Below are positions 32,919 through 41,899 of a stretch of DNA of 64,000 bases, piece after piece. Source of the stretch: Mesobacterium pallidum (GTDB lineage: Bacteria; Pseudomonadota; Alphaproteobacteria; Rhodobacterales; Rhodobacteraceae); NCBI RefSeq assembly GCF_019966535.1, contig NZ_JAIMID010000004.1:297204-361203 (forward strand). The letters run 5' to 3'. Position 1 is the first letter of the stretch. Every line of letters begins with the position of its first letter. The notes beneath the pieces were generated by a model. The model was not told where the DNA came from, searched no databases, and was given only the letters and a program-made list of their open reading frames with translations. The position numbers and the translations under genes are program-made.

Positions 32919-33515
32919 ATGCGTGGCATGAGCGAGCGCCAGTACGCCGCGCATGTCGGGCTGTCGCGCGGCGCGATCCAGAAGGCGAAGACGGCCGAGC
33001 GGCTGGTTCTCTATCCCGACGGCAGCATCAACGCGGCCGCGAGCGACGCCCGGCGCGCGGAGACGACGGACCCGTCGAAGACGAGAAAGCCGACCGCGCC
33101 GAAGCTGAAGCCCGTCCCCGAGGCGGCGGTCGCTGCTGTCGGCGACACCTTGCGCAAACAGGGGCTGGCGGTGCCGGCGGTCGGCGGCGGCACGACCTTC
33201 CTGCAGGCCAAGACTGCGAACGAGGTGCTGAAGGCCCAGGAACGACGCATCCGGCTGCAGAAGCTGAAGGGGGAGTTGATCGAGCGGGCCCGGGCGCTGG
33301 CGCTGGTGTTCCGCCTGGCGCGGGAGGAACGGGACACGTGGGTGACCTGGCCTGCACGCGCGGCGGCGCTGATGGCGGCAGAGCTCTCGGCCTCGTGCAG
33401 CGACGCGACGGGCCGGCAGATCATTGTGGAGCCAGCCGCGATGCAGAAGGTGCTGGAGAGACATGTACGCGCCCACCTCGACGAACTCGCCGAGGTCCGG
33501 CCCGACTTCCGGTGA
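32919..33515 (+). CDS. Terminase small subunit-like protein
   Basis: 198 aa. The start MSERQYAAHVGLSRGAIQKA is a DNA-binding HTH like the Nu1 family. A long helical middle (VLKAQERRIRLQKLKGELIE) could drive oligomerisation, and an EERDTWVTWPARAAALMAAE segment resembles phage DNA-packaging proteins. It lies directly upstream of and overlaps the large terminase by 53 bases, the standard order. The small subunit recognises the packaging site and recruits the large one. The ATG at 32919 could be replaced by ATG 32928 (MSERQ). Confidence 0.78.
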   Translation: MRGMSERQYAAHVGLSRGAIQKAKTAERLVLYPDGSINAAASDARRAETTDPSKTRKPTAPKLKPVPEAAVAAVGDTLRKQGLAVPAVGGGTTFLQAKTANEVLKAQERRIRLQKLKGELIERARALALVFRLAREERDTWVTWPARAAALMAAELSASCSDATGRQIIVEPAAMQKVLERHVRAHLDELAEVRPDFR

Positions 33516-35466
33516 TGATGACGCACTGACGGACTTCGACGGCGCGGGCGAGATCCTGCGCGCCTGGGGCAACGGGCTGCGGCCCGACCCGGACCTCACC
33601 GTATCCGAATGGGCGGACCGGCACCGCATGCTCTCTGGCCGCGCCTCGGCCGAGCCCGGGCGGTACCGGACGGCGCGCACTCCTTATATGCGCGAGATCA
33701 TGGACCGGCTGTCGCCCGGCGATCCCACGCAGCGGATCGTGTTCATGAAGGCCGCGCAGGTCGGGGCGACCGAGGCGGGCAACAACTGGATCGGGTTCAC
33801 CATCCACCAGGCGCCGGGGCCGATGCTGGCCGTCCAGCCGACGGTGGAACTGGCCAAGCGCAACTCGCGCCAGCGGATCGACCCGCTGATCGACGAGAGC
33901 CCGGAGCTGCGGGAGCGGGTGAAGCCCGCGCGATCCCGCGATGCGGGCAACACCATGCTGTCGAAGGAGTTCGCGGGCGGCATCCTGATCATGACGGGCG
34001 CGAACTCGGCGGTCGGGCTGCGCTCGACCCCGGCGCGGTACATTTTCCTCGACGAGGTCGACGCCTATCCGGCCTCGGCCGACGAGGAAGGCGATCCGGT
34101 CACGCTGGCGGAAGCGCGGTCGCTGACATTCGCGCATCGGCGCAAGGTGCTGCTGGTCTCGACGCCCACGATCCGGGGGCTGAGCCGGATCGAGCGGGAG
34201 TTCGAGGCCAGCGACCAGCGGCGGTTCTTCGTGCCATGCCCGCATTGCGGGGCGATGCAGTGGCTGAAGTTCGACCGGCTGCGCTGGCAGAAAGGCCGCC
34301 CGGAAACGGCGGAATATCACTGCGAGGGCTGCGAGACGCCCATCGCGGAACACCACAAGACGGCGATGCTGGAGGGTGGCGAATGGCGGGCGACCGCCAC
34401 GGCCGCCGATCCGACCACGGTCGGGTATCACCTCTCCGCGCTCTATTCGCCGATCGGCTGGCTGAGCTGGGAGCGGATCGTGCGGGCATGGGACGCGGCC
34501 CAAGGGTCGGACGAGGCGATCAAGGCCTTCCGCAACACCATCCTCGGCGAGACATGGGTCGAGACCGGGGAAGCGCCGGACTGGCAGCGGCTCTACGACC
34601 GGCGCGAGCGCTGGACATCCGGCACGGTGCCTGCGGGCGGGCTGTTCCTGACGGCCGGGGCCGACGTTCAGAAGGACCGGATCGAGGTCGATGTCTGGGC
34701 TTGGGGCCGCGGGCTGCAAAGCTGGCTCGTCGATCACGTCGTGATCGAGGGCGGGCCGGATCGGCATGACGCCTGGTCGGAACTGACCGCGCTGCTCGAC
34801 AGGTCTTGGCCGCATGAACGTGGCGCGCATCTCAGGATCGCGCGGCTCGCCATCGACACCGGCTACGAGGCCCCGGCGGTCTATTCCTGGTCCCGGGCGC
34901 AGGGCTTCGCGCAGGTGGCGCCGGTAAAGGGCGTCGAGGGGTTCAACCGCTCGAGCCCGGTGTCGGGGCCGACCTTCGTCGATGCGACCGAGGGCGGCAA
35001 ACGCCTGCGGCGCGGGGCGCGGCTCTGGACTGTCGCCGTGTCGACCTTCAAGGCCGAGACCTACCGCTTCCTGCGGTTGGCCCGGCCGACCCAGGAGGAG
35101 ATGGCCGACGGGGCGGCGTTCCCGCCCGGCTCGGTGCATCTGCCGCATTGGGTCGAGAACGAATGGCTGAAGCAGTTCGTGGCCGAGCAGCTGGTGACGG
35201 TGCGCACGAAGCGCGGATTCGCCCGGCTGGAATGGCAGAAGCTCCGCGAGCGCAACGAGGCGCTGGATTGCCGGGTCTATGCCCGCGCCGCCGCCTGGAT
35301 CGCGGGCGCTGACCGCTGGTCTGAGGAGAAATGGCGCGACCTCGAGGATCAGCTCGGGGGGGCCCCCACCGACACCGATCCCGCCGGGCAGATCAACCGA
35401 CCGGGACAGGCCCCGCAGGGCAAGCGCCGCTCCGACTGGCTCGGACGGCGCGGAGGATGGTTCTGA
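33463..35466 (+). CDS. Terminase large subunit, lambda GpA family
   Basis: 667 aa from ATG 33463 with GGAGAG upstream, inside the end of the small-subunit gene. The packaging ATPase has AQVGATE (98-104) as adenine/Walker A-like motif and FLDEVDAYP with D197-E198 as Walker B. CPHC...CEGC forms a zinc site, and the C-terminal nuclease includes GADVQKDRIE and AIDTGYEAPA. These are hallmarks of GpA-type terminases, which cut concatemers at cos-like sites and pump DNA into proheads. The tail is proline- and arginine-rich. Confidence 0.94.
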   Translation: MYAPTSTNSPRSGPTSGDDDALTDFDGAGEILRAWGNGLRPDPDLTVSEWADRHRMLSGRASAEPGRYRTARTPYMREIMDRLSPGDPTQRIVFMKAAQVGATEAGNNWIGFTIHQAPGPMLAVQPTVELAKRNSRQRIDPLIDESPELRERVKPARSRDAGNTMLSKEFAGGILIMTGANSAVGLRSTPARYIFLDEVDAYPASADEEGDPVTLAEARSLTFAHRRKVLLVSTPTIRGLSRIEREFEASDQRRFFVPCPHCGAMQWLKFDRLRWQKGRPETAEYHCEGCETPIAEHHKTAMLEGGEWRATATAADPTTVGYHLSALYSPIGWLSWERIVRAWDAAQGSDEAIKAFRNTILGETWVETGEAPDWQRLYDRRERWTSGTVPAGGLFLTAGADVQKDRIEVDVWAWGRGLQSWLVDHVVIEGGPDRHDAWSELTALLDRSWPHERGAHLRIARLAIDTGYEAPAVYSWSRAQGFAQVAPVKGVEGFNRSSPVSGPTFVDATEGGKRLRRGARLWTVAVSTFKAETYRFLRLARPTQEEMADGAAFPPGSVHLPHWVENEWLKQFVAEQLVTVRTKRGFARLEWQKLRERNEALDCRVYARAAAWIAGADRWSEEKWRDLEDQLGGAPTDTDPAGQINRPGQAPQGKRRSDWLGRRGGWF

Positions 35467-35468
35467 AC

Positions 35469-35678
35469 ATGACTGACTGGACGGAAACCGAGCTCTCGGC
35501 GCTGCGCCGGGCCTATGCCAGCGGCACGACCCGGGTGAGCTATGACGGCAAGTCGGTCGACTACGGCTCGGCCGAGGACCTGCTCGCCCGCATCCGGACC
35601 ATCGAGCGGGCCATCGCGGGCGTCGGCAGACCGCTGCCGGTGGCCGGGCTGGCGGGCTTCTCGCGCGGGGACCGGTGA
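35469..35678 (+). CDS. gpW-like head-tail joining protein
   Basis: 69 aa, the size of lambda gpW. The sequence MTDWTETELSALRRAYASGT, then RVSYDGKSVDYGSAEDLLAR and IRTIERAI, is the alpha-beta-alpha pattern of the gpW family, which sits at the portal and closes filled heads. It lies two bases downstream of the terminase stop and overlaps the portal start (TGATG). In lambda the corresponding order is A, W, B. Confidence 0.87.
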   Translation: MTDWTETELSALRRAYASGTTRVSYDGKSVDYGSAEDLLARIRTIERAIAGVGRPLPVAGLAGFSRGDR

Positions 35679-37234
35679 TGTCGGCGACCTGGTTCGACCA
35701 CGCCATCGCCACGGTGGCCCCGCGCATGGCCGCGCGCCGCGTGATGGCGCGACAGGCGTTCGAGACCCTGACACGGGGGTATGACGGCGCCGCGCGCGGG
35801 CGTCGCACCGAGGGCTGGCGCGCGCCCGGATCCTCGGCCGACACCGAGATCGGCGTGGCCGGGGCGCTCTTGCGCGACCGGATGCGCGATCTGGTGCGCA
35901 ACAACCCGCATGCGGCCAAGGCGGTGGCGGTGCTGGTCAACAACATCATCGGCGCGGGCATCATGCCGCGCGCCGCCAGTGGCGACGACACGCTCGACCG
36001 GAAGGTCGACGCCCTGTTCGAACGCTGGACGGCGGAGTGCGACGCCGATGGCCAACTGGATTTCTACGGTCTGCAGACGCTGATCTGCCGCGAGATGGTC
36101 GAGGCGGGCGAGGTGCTGGTGCGCCGCCGCCTGCGCCGGTCTTCGGATGGCCTGCCCGTGCCGCTGCAATTGCAGGTGCTGGAGGCCGACTTCCTCGACG
36201 CCACGAAATCCGGCGCCCTCGGCGCGGGGCGGCTGGTGCAAGGGATCGAGTTCGACCCGGTCGGCAAGCGCCGGGCCTACTGGCTGCATGCCGAGCATCC
36301 GGGCGACGCCTATGGCGCGCTGCAGAATGGGCTGCAAAGCCGCCCGGTCCCGGCGAGTGAGATCGCGCATGTCTACGAGAAGCAGCGCACGCAGGCGCGC
36401 GGCGTTCCCTGGGGCGCGCCCGTGATCCGCAGCTTGCGCGATCTCGACGACTACGAGGTGGCCGAGCTGGTCCGCAAGAAGACCGAGGCCTGCGTCACGG
36501 CCATCGTCTTCGGCGACGACGAGGCCCAGCAGGGCATCGCGCCCTCGGTGGTCGACGCCGATGGCAACCGTATCGAGCAGTTCGAACCGGGGCTGATCGC
36601 CTATGCGCGTGGCGGCAAGGACATCCGCTTCAACCAGCCGTCGGCCACGGGTGGCTACGGCGAATACAAGCGGGCGAGCCTGCACACGATCTCGGCTGGG
36701 TTCCGGGTGCCCTACGAGCTGCTGACCGGCGATCTCAGCCAGGTCAATTATTCCTCGATCCGGGCCGGTCTCGTCGAGTTCCGCCGCCAGATCGACGCGG
36801 TGCAGTGGCAGCTGTTCATTCCGCTGTTCTGCACGCCGGTCTGGCGCTGGTTCACCGAGGCCGCATGGGCGGCGGGGCAGATCCCGTCGCCCACCGTGCC
36901 GGTCGAATGGTCGCCGCCGAAGTTCGAGGCGGTCGATCCGCAGAAGGACGCGATGGCGAACCTGCTGTCGATCCGCTCGGGCACCATGACGCTGGCCGAG
37001 GTGATCGCGAAACAGGGCCGTAACCCGGACGCCGTGCTGGCGGAGATCGCCGCGACCAACGCCAAGCTCGACGCGCTGGGGCTGGTGCTCGACAGCGACC
37101 CGCGCCGCGTCACCAAGACCGGCAGCGCACAGACCGGCGATCCGGCAACCGATCCGGCCGCCGACGCACCGGATACCGACGACTCCTCCGCCGAGGCGGA
37201 AACCGACCCGGCGCAGGCCGACCAACAGGACTGA
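35678..37234 (+). CDS. Portal protein, lambda gpB family
   Basis: 518 aa from ATG 35678. The segment RDRMRDLVRNNPHAAKAVAV, then LVNNIIGAGIMPRA and EADFLDATKSG, the central GVPWGAPVIRSLRDLDDYEV and the SQVNYSSIRAGLVEFRRQID helix are all typical of lambda-type portals. The C-terminus is acidic and low-complexity (DDSSAEAETDPAQADQQD). Portals form the dodecameric ring through which DNA enters. It is followed after 5 bases by the protease-capsid gene. Confidence 0.94.
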   Translation: MSATWFDHAIATVAPRMAARRVMARQAFETLTRGYDGAARGRRTEGWRAPGSSADTEIGVAGALLRDRMRDLVRNNPHAAKAVAVLVNNIIGAGIMPRAASGDDTLDRKVDALFERWTAECDADGQLDFYGLQTLICREMVEAGEVLVRRRLRRSSDGLPVPLQLQVLEADFLDATKSGALGAGRLVQGIEFDPVGKRRAYWLHAEHPGDAYGALQNGLQSRPVPASEIAHVYEKQRTQARGVPWGAPVIRSLRDLDDYEVAELVRKKTEACVTAIVFGDDEAQQGIAPSVVDADGNRIEQFEPGLIAYARGGKDIRFNQPSATGGYGEYKRASLHTISAGFRVPYELLTGDLSQVNYSSIRAGLVEFRRQIDAVQWQLFIPLFCTPVWRWFTEAAWAAGQIPSPTVPVEWSPPKFEAVDPQKDAMANLLSIRSGTMTLAEVIAKQGRNPDAVLAEIAATNAKLDALGLVLDSDPRRVTKTGSAQTGDPATDPAADAPDTDDSSAEAETDPAQADQQD

Positions 37235-37239
37235 CCTTC

Positions 37240-39315
37240 ATGGACACGATGATCGAACTGCCGGCCATGCGCCGGTCGGCGGAGCTTGCGCCGAATACGG
37301 CCGATGCCGACACCCGCACCGTCGAGGTTGTCTGGTCGGCAGGCGCGCGCGTCCGCCGCGCCACCTTCTTCGGCGAGCCCTATGACGAGGAACTCAGCCT
37401 CGATCCGGCCCATGTCCGCCTCGACCGGCTGAACGCGGGCGCGCCGTTCCTGAAGGTGCACGAGCTCGACACGCTCGACGCGGTGATCGGTTCGGTCGTG
37501 CCAGGTTCGGCGCGGATCGAGAACGGCCGCGGCATCGCGCTGGTGCGGATCAGCGAACGTGCTGATGTCGAGCCGATCTGGCGCGACATCCAGGCCGGGC
37601 ACATCCGGGCGGTCTCGATCGGCTACCAGGTCCACCGCTTCGAGGTCTCCAAGCCGGAGGCAGCACGCGAACTCTGGCGGGCGGTGGACTGGACGCCGTT
37701 CGAGGTCTCTGCCGTCGCGGTCGGGGCTGACCCCGCCGCGGGCTTCCGCGCCCAGCATCCCCTTCACGACTGCGTCCTCCACCGCCGGGACGCCCCCACA
37801 CTGCAAGGAGCATCCCCGATGACGGACGAGACCCAGACCCCGGCGAGCGACGCCGCAACCCCCGCCACCACCCAGCCGACCGCGCCGGTCGAAACCGAGG
37901 ACACCCCCATGACCGAGCCGAAAGCGGCTGCGCCCGACCCGAAGGTCGCGGCCAGCGAACCGAAGGTCCACGCAAGTGAGACGCGCAGCCAGCCGAAGAC
38001 GCAGGTAACTCCCGCGCCCGACACCGAAGCGGTCGCGACCCGCGCCCGCGAGGCCGAGCGCGACCGCGTCTCCACCATCTACGATCTGGCCGGGCGGCTG
38101 AACCTCGAGCGCGGCTTTGCCGAGGATCTCGTCAAGCGTGGCGTGAGCGTGGACGAGTCCCGCCGCCTGATCCTCGACCAGGTCGCCGCGAAGTCCGACG
38201 AGACCCGGACTTTCCCGCATGTCTCCGTCCCCCTCGGCGGCCGGGATGAGCGCATCACCCGCCGCGATGCGGTGGCCAACGCGCTCCTGCACCGCTACAG
38301 CCCGACGCTGTTCCAGCTGGAGGACGCCGCGCGCCAGTACCGCGGCATGACGCTGCTGGAACTCTCCCGCGAGAGCCTCGGCAATGCCGGGGTCAACACG
38401 CGGGGCCTCTCGCGCGACGAGGTGGCGACGCGGGCCCTGCACTCGACCTCGGACTTCCCGGAGATCCTGTCGGCCGTCACCAACAAGACCCTGCGGCAGG
38501 CCTACGAGGCCTATCCGCGCACGTTCATGCTGTTCTGCCGCCAAGTGCTCGCCACCGACTTCAAGGCGATGCACCGCGTCCAGCTCGGCGAGGCGCCACA
38601 GCTGCTGGAGGTCGGCGAGAGCGGCGAGTTCAAGCGAGGCACGCTCGGCGAGAGCAAGGAGAGCTACAAGGTCAAGACCTATGGCCGGGTCGTCGCGATC
38701 ACCCGCCAGACGCTGATCAACGACGATCTCGACGCCTTCACCCGGATCCCGGCGATGTACGGCAACTCCATCGCCCAGCTGGAGTCGGACGTGGTCTGGG
38801 GCATCATCACCGCCAACCCGGCCATGGCCGACGGCAACGCGCTGTTCCACACCACCCACAAGAACCTCGCGGGCACCGGCACGGCGTTGGCGGTCGAGGC
38901 GGTGGGCGCGGCGCGGGCGGCGATGGCCAAGCAGACCGGCCTCGACAAGAAGACGGTGCTGAACGTCCGCCCCGCCTTCCTGATCGTGCCCGCCTCGCTG
39001 GAACTGAAGGCCGAGCAGCTGGTCGCCCAGAACCTCGTGCCCGCTGCGACCGCCAGCGTCGTGCCCCAATCGATCCGCACCCTCGCGCCGATCAGCGAGC
39101 CCCGGCTCGACGCCGCCAGCGAGACAGCCTGGTATCTGGCGGCGAGCCCCAACCAGATCGACACCATCGAATACGCCTATCTCGAGGGTCAGCAGGGCGC
39201 CTACATCGAGACGCGCAACGGCTTCGATGTCGACGGCGTCGAGATCAAGTGCCGCCTCGACTTCGGCGCCAAGGCCATCGACTGGCGCGGCCTCTATAAA
39301 AATCCTGGGGCGTAG
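37240..39315 (+). CDS. Prohead protease / scaffold / major capsid fusion protein
   Basis: 691 aa. The N-terminal 190 residues are an HK97-type prohead protease (HELDT with His74, AVSIGYQ with Ser126). A linker of about 80 residues rich in T, P, A, K and E follows, then a helical region (about 265-330), then the capsid domain to the end (SIRTLAPISEPRLDAASETA, DGVEIKCRLDFGAKAIDWRG). In such fusions the protease should cut itself free during assembly. A strong internal ribosome-binding site and ATG at codon 194 would also give a scaffold-capsid product without protease, as lambda C/Nu3 overlap. Confidence 0.92.
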   Translation: MDTMIELPAMRRSAELAPNTADADTRTVEVVWSAGARVRRATFFGEPYDEELSLDPAHVRLDRLNAGAPFLKVHELDTLDAVIGSVVPGSARIENGRGIALVRISERADVEPIWRDIQAGHIRAVSIGYQVHRFEVSKPEAARELWRAVDWTPFEVSAVAVGADPAAGFRAQHPLHDCVLHRRDAPTLQGASPMTDETQTPASDAATPATTQPTAPVETEDTPMTEPKAAAPDPKVAASEPKVHASETRSQPKTQVTPAPDTEAVATRAREAERDRVSTIYDLAGRLNLERGFAEDLVKRGVSVDESRRLILDQVAAKSDETRTFPHVSVPLGGRDERITRRDAVANALLHRYSPTLFQLEDAARQYRGMTLLELSRESLGNAGVNTRGLSRDEVATRALHSTSDFPEILSAVTNKTLRQAYEAYPRTFMLFCRQVLATDFKAMHRVQLGEAPQLLEVGESGEFKRGTLGESKESYKVKTYGRVVAITRQTLINDDLDAFTRIPAMYGNSIAQLESDVVWGIITANPAMADGNALFHTTHKNLAGTGTALAVEAVGAARAAMAKQTGLDKKTVLNVRPAFLIVPASLELKAEQLVAQNLVPAATASVVPQSIRTLAPISEPRLDAASETAWYLAASPNQIDTIEYAYLEGQQGAYIETRNGFDVDGVEIKCRLDFGAKAIDWRGLYKNPGA
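37805..37821 (+). promoter_or_regulatory. Internal ribosome-binding site and in-frame ATG in the capsid fusion gene
   Basis: AAGGAG (37805-37810) lies 8 bases before ATG 37819, which is in frame at codon 194, exactly where the protease domain ends and the linker begins. The sequence matches the strongest Shine-Dalgarno sites in the window. It should start a 498-residue scaffold-capsid protein in addition to the full-length fusion. Confidence 0.65.
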
Positions 39316-39330
39316 GATCAGCAGATCCCC

Positions 39331-39903
39331 ATGACAATCCATGATCGACAGGGCGCTGTGCCGATCTCCGGGTTCCCCGGATACCACATCGACCGGACCG
39401 GCCGGGTCTGGAGCGCGCATCGCAAGGGCAGGATCCCTCGCGGTGCGTGCTCTCGCTGGCTGGATCGCCGCGACTGGACGCTGCGGCAGCCTTGGTGTGA
39501 TCCGGAGGGGTATCTGCACCACACGCTGGTCCGAGAAACGGCAGGCAGCCGCCAGCGGATCGCCTTGCACATTCTGGTCGCGACCACGTTCCTCGGGTCG
39601 CGGCCGGAGGGGCTGGTCGTCGCCCATCTCGACGGTGACAAGTCCAACAACGGTGTCGAAAACCTCGCCTATGTCACCCAGCGCGAGAACATAGAGCACA
39701 AGCGCGACCACGGCACGATGCCCTGTGGCGACCGCTCGCATCTCTCGCGTCTGACCGATCATCAATGCAGCCGCATGCTCGATTGCCTCGGCGCGGGGTT
39801 CTCCCGCCGCGAGGTCGCCGGGGCGTTCGGCGTCACCGTCTCACATGTCGCGGCCCTGAAGACCGGTCGCATCCGGAAACACCTGACCAATCAGCGCGTC
39901 TGA
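39331..39903 (+). CDS. HNH homing-type endonuclease with NUMOD4-like start
   Basis: 190 aa. The N-terminus (PISGFPGYHIDRTGRVWSAH) is a NUMOD4-like motif, followed by the HNH core RIALHILVATTFLG, VVAHLDGDKSNNGVENLAYV with the H-N-N residues, and a C-terminal HTH (FSRREVAGAFGVTVSHVAAL). It sits between capsid and decoration genes, where it has no structural role, and therefore looks like a free-standing homing endonuclease that spread into the phage. It ends 15 bases before the next gene. Confidence 0.87.
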   Translation: MTIHDRQGAVPISGFPGYHIDRTGRVWSAHRKGRIPRGACSRWLDRRDWTLRQPWCDPEGYLHHTLVRETAGSRQRIALHILVATTFLGSRPEGLVVAHLDGDKSNNGVENLAYVTQRENIEHKRDHGTMPCGDRSHLSRLTDHQCSRMLDCLGAGFSRREVAGAFGVTVSHVAALKTGRIRKHLTNQRV

Positions 39904-39918
39904 GAAAGGATCCTCCCC

Positions 39919-40254
39919 ATGAAAAACTACGTCCAGCCCGGCAATACCATCACCCTGACCGCGCCCTATGCCGTCGCCTCCGGCGATGGTCTGCTCGTGG
40001 GCTCCATCTTCGGTATCGCCGCCGGAGCGGCCGCCCTCGGCGAGGCGGTCGAGACCGCGCTCGTCGGCATCTTTGACATCACCAAGGTCGGCTCTCAGGC
40101 CTGGACCGTCGGCGCCAAGGTCTATTGGGACGACACCAACAAGCGCTGCACCACGGTCGCCACCGACAATACCCTGATCGGCGTCGCCGTCGAGGCCGTG
40201 GCCAGCGGAGCGGGCGACACCATCGGCCGGGTACGCCTGAACGCGACGTTCTGA
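39919..40254 (+). CDS. DUF2190 capsid decoration-like protein
   Basis: 111 aa, beta-rich, G/A/V/T-rich: MKNYVQPGNTITLTAPYAVA, SGDGLLVGSIFGIAAGAAAL, YWDDTNKRCTTVATDNTLIG. This is the DUF2190 pattern, found directly after capsid genes and thought to decorate or stabilise the head. AAAGGATC precedes the start at a short distance. TGATG overlap with the next gene. Confidence 0.85.
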   Translation: MKNYVQPGNTITLTAPYAVASGDGLLVGSIFGIAAGAAALGEAVETALVGIFDITKVGSQAWTVGAKVYWDDTNKRCTTVATDNTLIGVAVEAVASGAGDTIGRVRLNATF

Positions 40255-40565
40255 TGAGCGCCTTCGCCGACGCCGTGGGCGCACTCTTCGCGGATCCCAA
40301 TATCGGTCGGGACGCGGTCTACATCGCCGACGGCGGCGCGCCCACGCTCGTGCGCGTCGTCGCGCGCCGTGCCGATGCGATCAGCGACTTCGGCGACGCG
40401 CGGCTCTGGTCCGAGACCACCAGGATCGACCTTCGCGTCGCCGAGGTGGCGAACCCACGCCCCGGTGACCGCATCGAGATCGACGGCGACGCCTTCCTCA
40501 TTCAGGGCGAGCCCGTCCGTGACCGCGAGCGGCTCGTCTGGACCGTCGATCTGAGGCCTGCGTGA
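40254..40565 (+). CDS. Head-tail connector protein
   Basis: 103 aa: MSAFADAVGALFADPNIGRD, AVYIADGGAPTLVRVVARRA, then PRPGDRIEIDGDAFLIQGEP and VWTVDLRPA. A small beta-barrel of this kind after the capsid/DUF2190 pair is typical for the head-closure or connector (gpFII/HK97 gp7-like) position. It is coupled by TGATG to the gene before and GTGA to the gene after. Assignment relies on order and size more than on motifs. Confidence 0.75.
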   Translation: MSAFADAVGALFADPNIGRDAVYIADGGAPTLVRVVARRADAISDFGDARLWSETTRIDLRVAEVANPRPGDRIEIDGDAFLIQGEPVRDRERLVWTVDLRPA

Positions 40566-41191
40566 AACTGAAGCTCGACATCGATCCTGACATCGTTGCG
40601 ATGATGGCTGCGGAGGTCGCTGCGGGCGAGCGCGCCGTCACGGCCGCCATGCGCGAGGCCGGAACCGGGCTGAAGACGGCATGGCGGTTGCAGATCACCG
40701 GTGCGGGGCTCGGCACCCGGCTCGCCAATTCGATCCGGAGCCAGAACTTCCCGAGGTCCGGCGAAAGCCTCGATGCCGCGGCTCTGGTCTGGTCGAAGGC
40801 TCCGGTCATCGTCGGCGCGCATGACACCGGCCCGCTGATCCGCTCGAAGGACGGGTTCTGGCTGGCGATCCCGCTGCCCGCTGCTGGCAAGTCCCTGCGG
40901 GGCGGCCGGATCACACCCGGCGAATGGGAGCGCCGCCGTGGCCTGCGTCTGCGCTTCGTCTATCGCCGCACGGGTCCGAGTCTGCTGGTGGCGGAGGGTC
41001 GGCTGAACACGAAGGGTCAGGCGGTGGTGTCGCGCTCGAAGACCGGACGCGGCAAGGTCACCGCACCGATCTTCCTGCTGGTGCCGCAGGTCAAGCTGCC
41101 GAAGCGGCTGGACCTTGCGCGGGATGCAGACCGAGCGTTGGATGGTGTGCCGGGGCTGATCGTGGCGAACTGGGTAGCGGGGCGCCTTTGA
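40562..41191 (+). CDS. DUF6441-like tail/neck protein
   Basis: 209 aa from GTG 40562 (GTGA overlap). An N-terminal helical part (AAEVAAGERAVTAAMREAGT, GLKTAWRLQITGAGLGTRLA) is followed by a basic beta-rich region (GLRLRFVYRRTGPSLLVAEG, RGKVTAPIFLLVPQVKLPKR). It corresponds in position to gpZ/HK97 gp10-type minor tail or neck proteins, and the sequence resembles DUF6441 phage proteins. The expected tail-terminator gene follows only after a 1.6 kb two-gene insertion. Confidence 0.75.
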   Translation: MKLKLDIDPDIVAMMAAEVAAGERAVTAAMREAGTGLKTAWRLQITGAGLGTRLANSIRSQNFPRSGESLDAAALVWSKAPVIVGAHDTGPLIRSKDGFWLAIPLPAAGKSLRGGRITPGEWERRRGLRLRFVYRRTGPSLLVAEGRLNTKGQAVVSRSKTGRGKVTAPIFLLVPQVKLPKRLDLARDADRALDGVPGLIVANWVAGRL

Positions 41192-41305
41192 TATCATGTG
41201 AGGATCCTTAAGATCGGGCGCTAGATACTTCGTCAGGCTCAGCCGCGATCGGGCCTTGCCCAGTTGTAGCCTATGGGTTACACCACGGCAGGTCCCGGAG
41301 ATCGA

Positions 41306-41899
41306 ATGGCAATGGTCAAGATCAACCCGATAAAAATCGAGGGCCGCTGGCAATCAGGCGTTGCCCTTGATCTTCACACAACAAGTAGCACGCCGATAGG
41401 ATACAACGAATTCGGACATATGCAGTTCGATACGGTGCGACCCGAAATTGCCGAACTTCTGTATCGACTTAAGAACCGTGCCGACAAGGATGCGGCAGGG
41501 CCGATCATCGAGACCGCTGTCAACTTTCTCGCTGCGCATCGGGATAAGTTCGATAGCATCGTCCCGGTCCCGCCGTCCCACCAGCGCGCATTGCAGCCAG
41601 TCACCGTCTTGGCCGAGGGAATTGGAGCAGCGCTTGGTGTTCCCGTGTTGTCTTGCGTCACGACAACCCGCCCGACCACCCAACTCAAGAATGTGACCGA
41701 TCCGGAGGAGCGGAAGAAGCAAGTCGAAGGCCTATATCAGGTCGACGCGACGCAGACACGTGGCCGCAGCATACTCCTTTTCGATGATCTCTTTCGGTCA
41801 GGGACCACGATGAATGCAATCACAGATCAGTTGCTCGGCCCGGGCCAAGCAGCGGTCGTTCGGGCGGTCACCATTACCAAGACACGGAGCAACCATTGA
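41306..41899 (+). CDS. ComF-like phosphoribosyltransferase (cargo)
   Basis: 197 aa from ATG 41306 with GGAG 5 bases upstream. The PRPP-binding motif is ILLFDDLFRSGTT (156-168, acidic pair D160-D161), preceded by FDSIVPVPPSHQRA and by TTQLKN...RKKQVEGLYQV, the ComFC-type layout. The N-terminal 60 residues replace the usual zinc finger and contain no cysteine cluster. The gene and its partner are lower in G+C and lie in the middle of the tail operon, so they are cargo. TTGA overlap with the SLOG gene implies that the two proteins act together, perhaps making and sensing a ribosyl nucleotide. Confidence 0.83.
   Translation: MAMVKINPIKIEGRWQSGVALDLHTTSSTPIGYNEFGHMQFDTVRPEIAELLYRLKNRADKDAAGPIIETAVNFLAAHRDKFDSIVPVPPSHQRALQPVTVLAEGIGAALGVPVLSCVTTTRPTTQLKNVTDPEERKKQVEGLYQVDATQTRGRSILLFDDLFRSGTTMNAITDQLLGPGQAAVVRAVTITKTRSNH

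Noticed and set aside
36748..39765. 1005-codon open frame antisense to the portal and capsid genes
   Set aside because: A shadow produced by GC-rich codon bias; the + strand encodes clear portal, protease and capsid domains and the antisense product has no recognisable motif.
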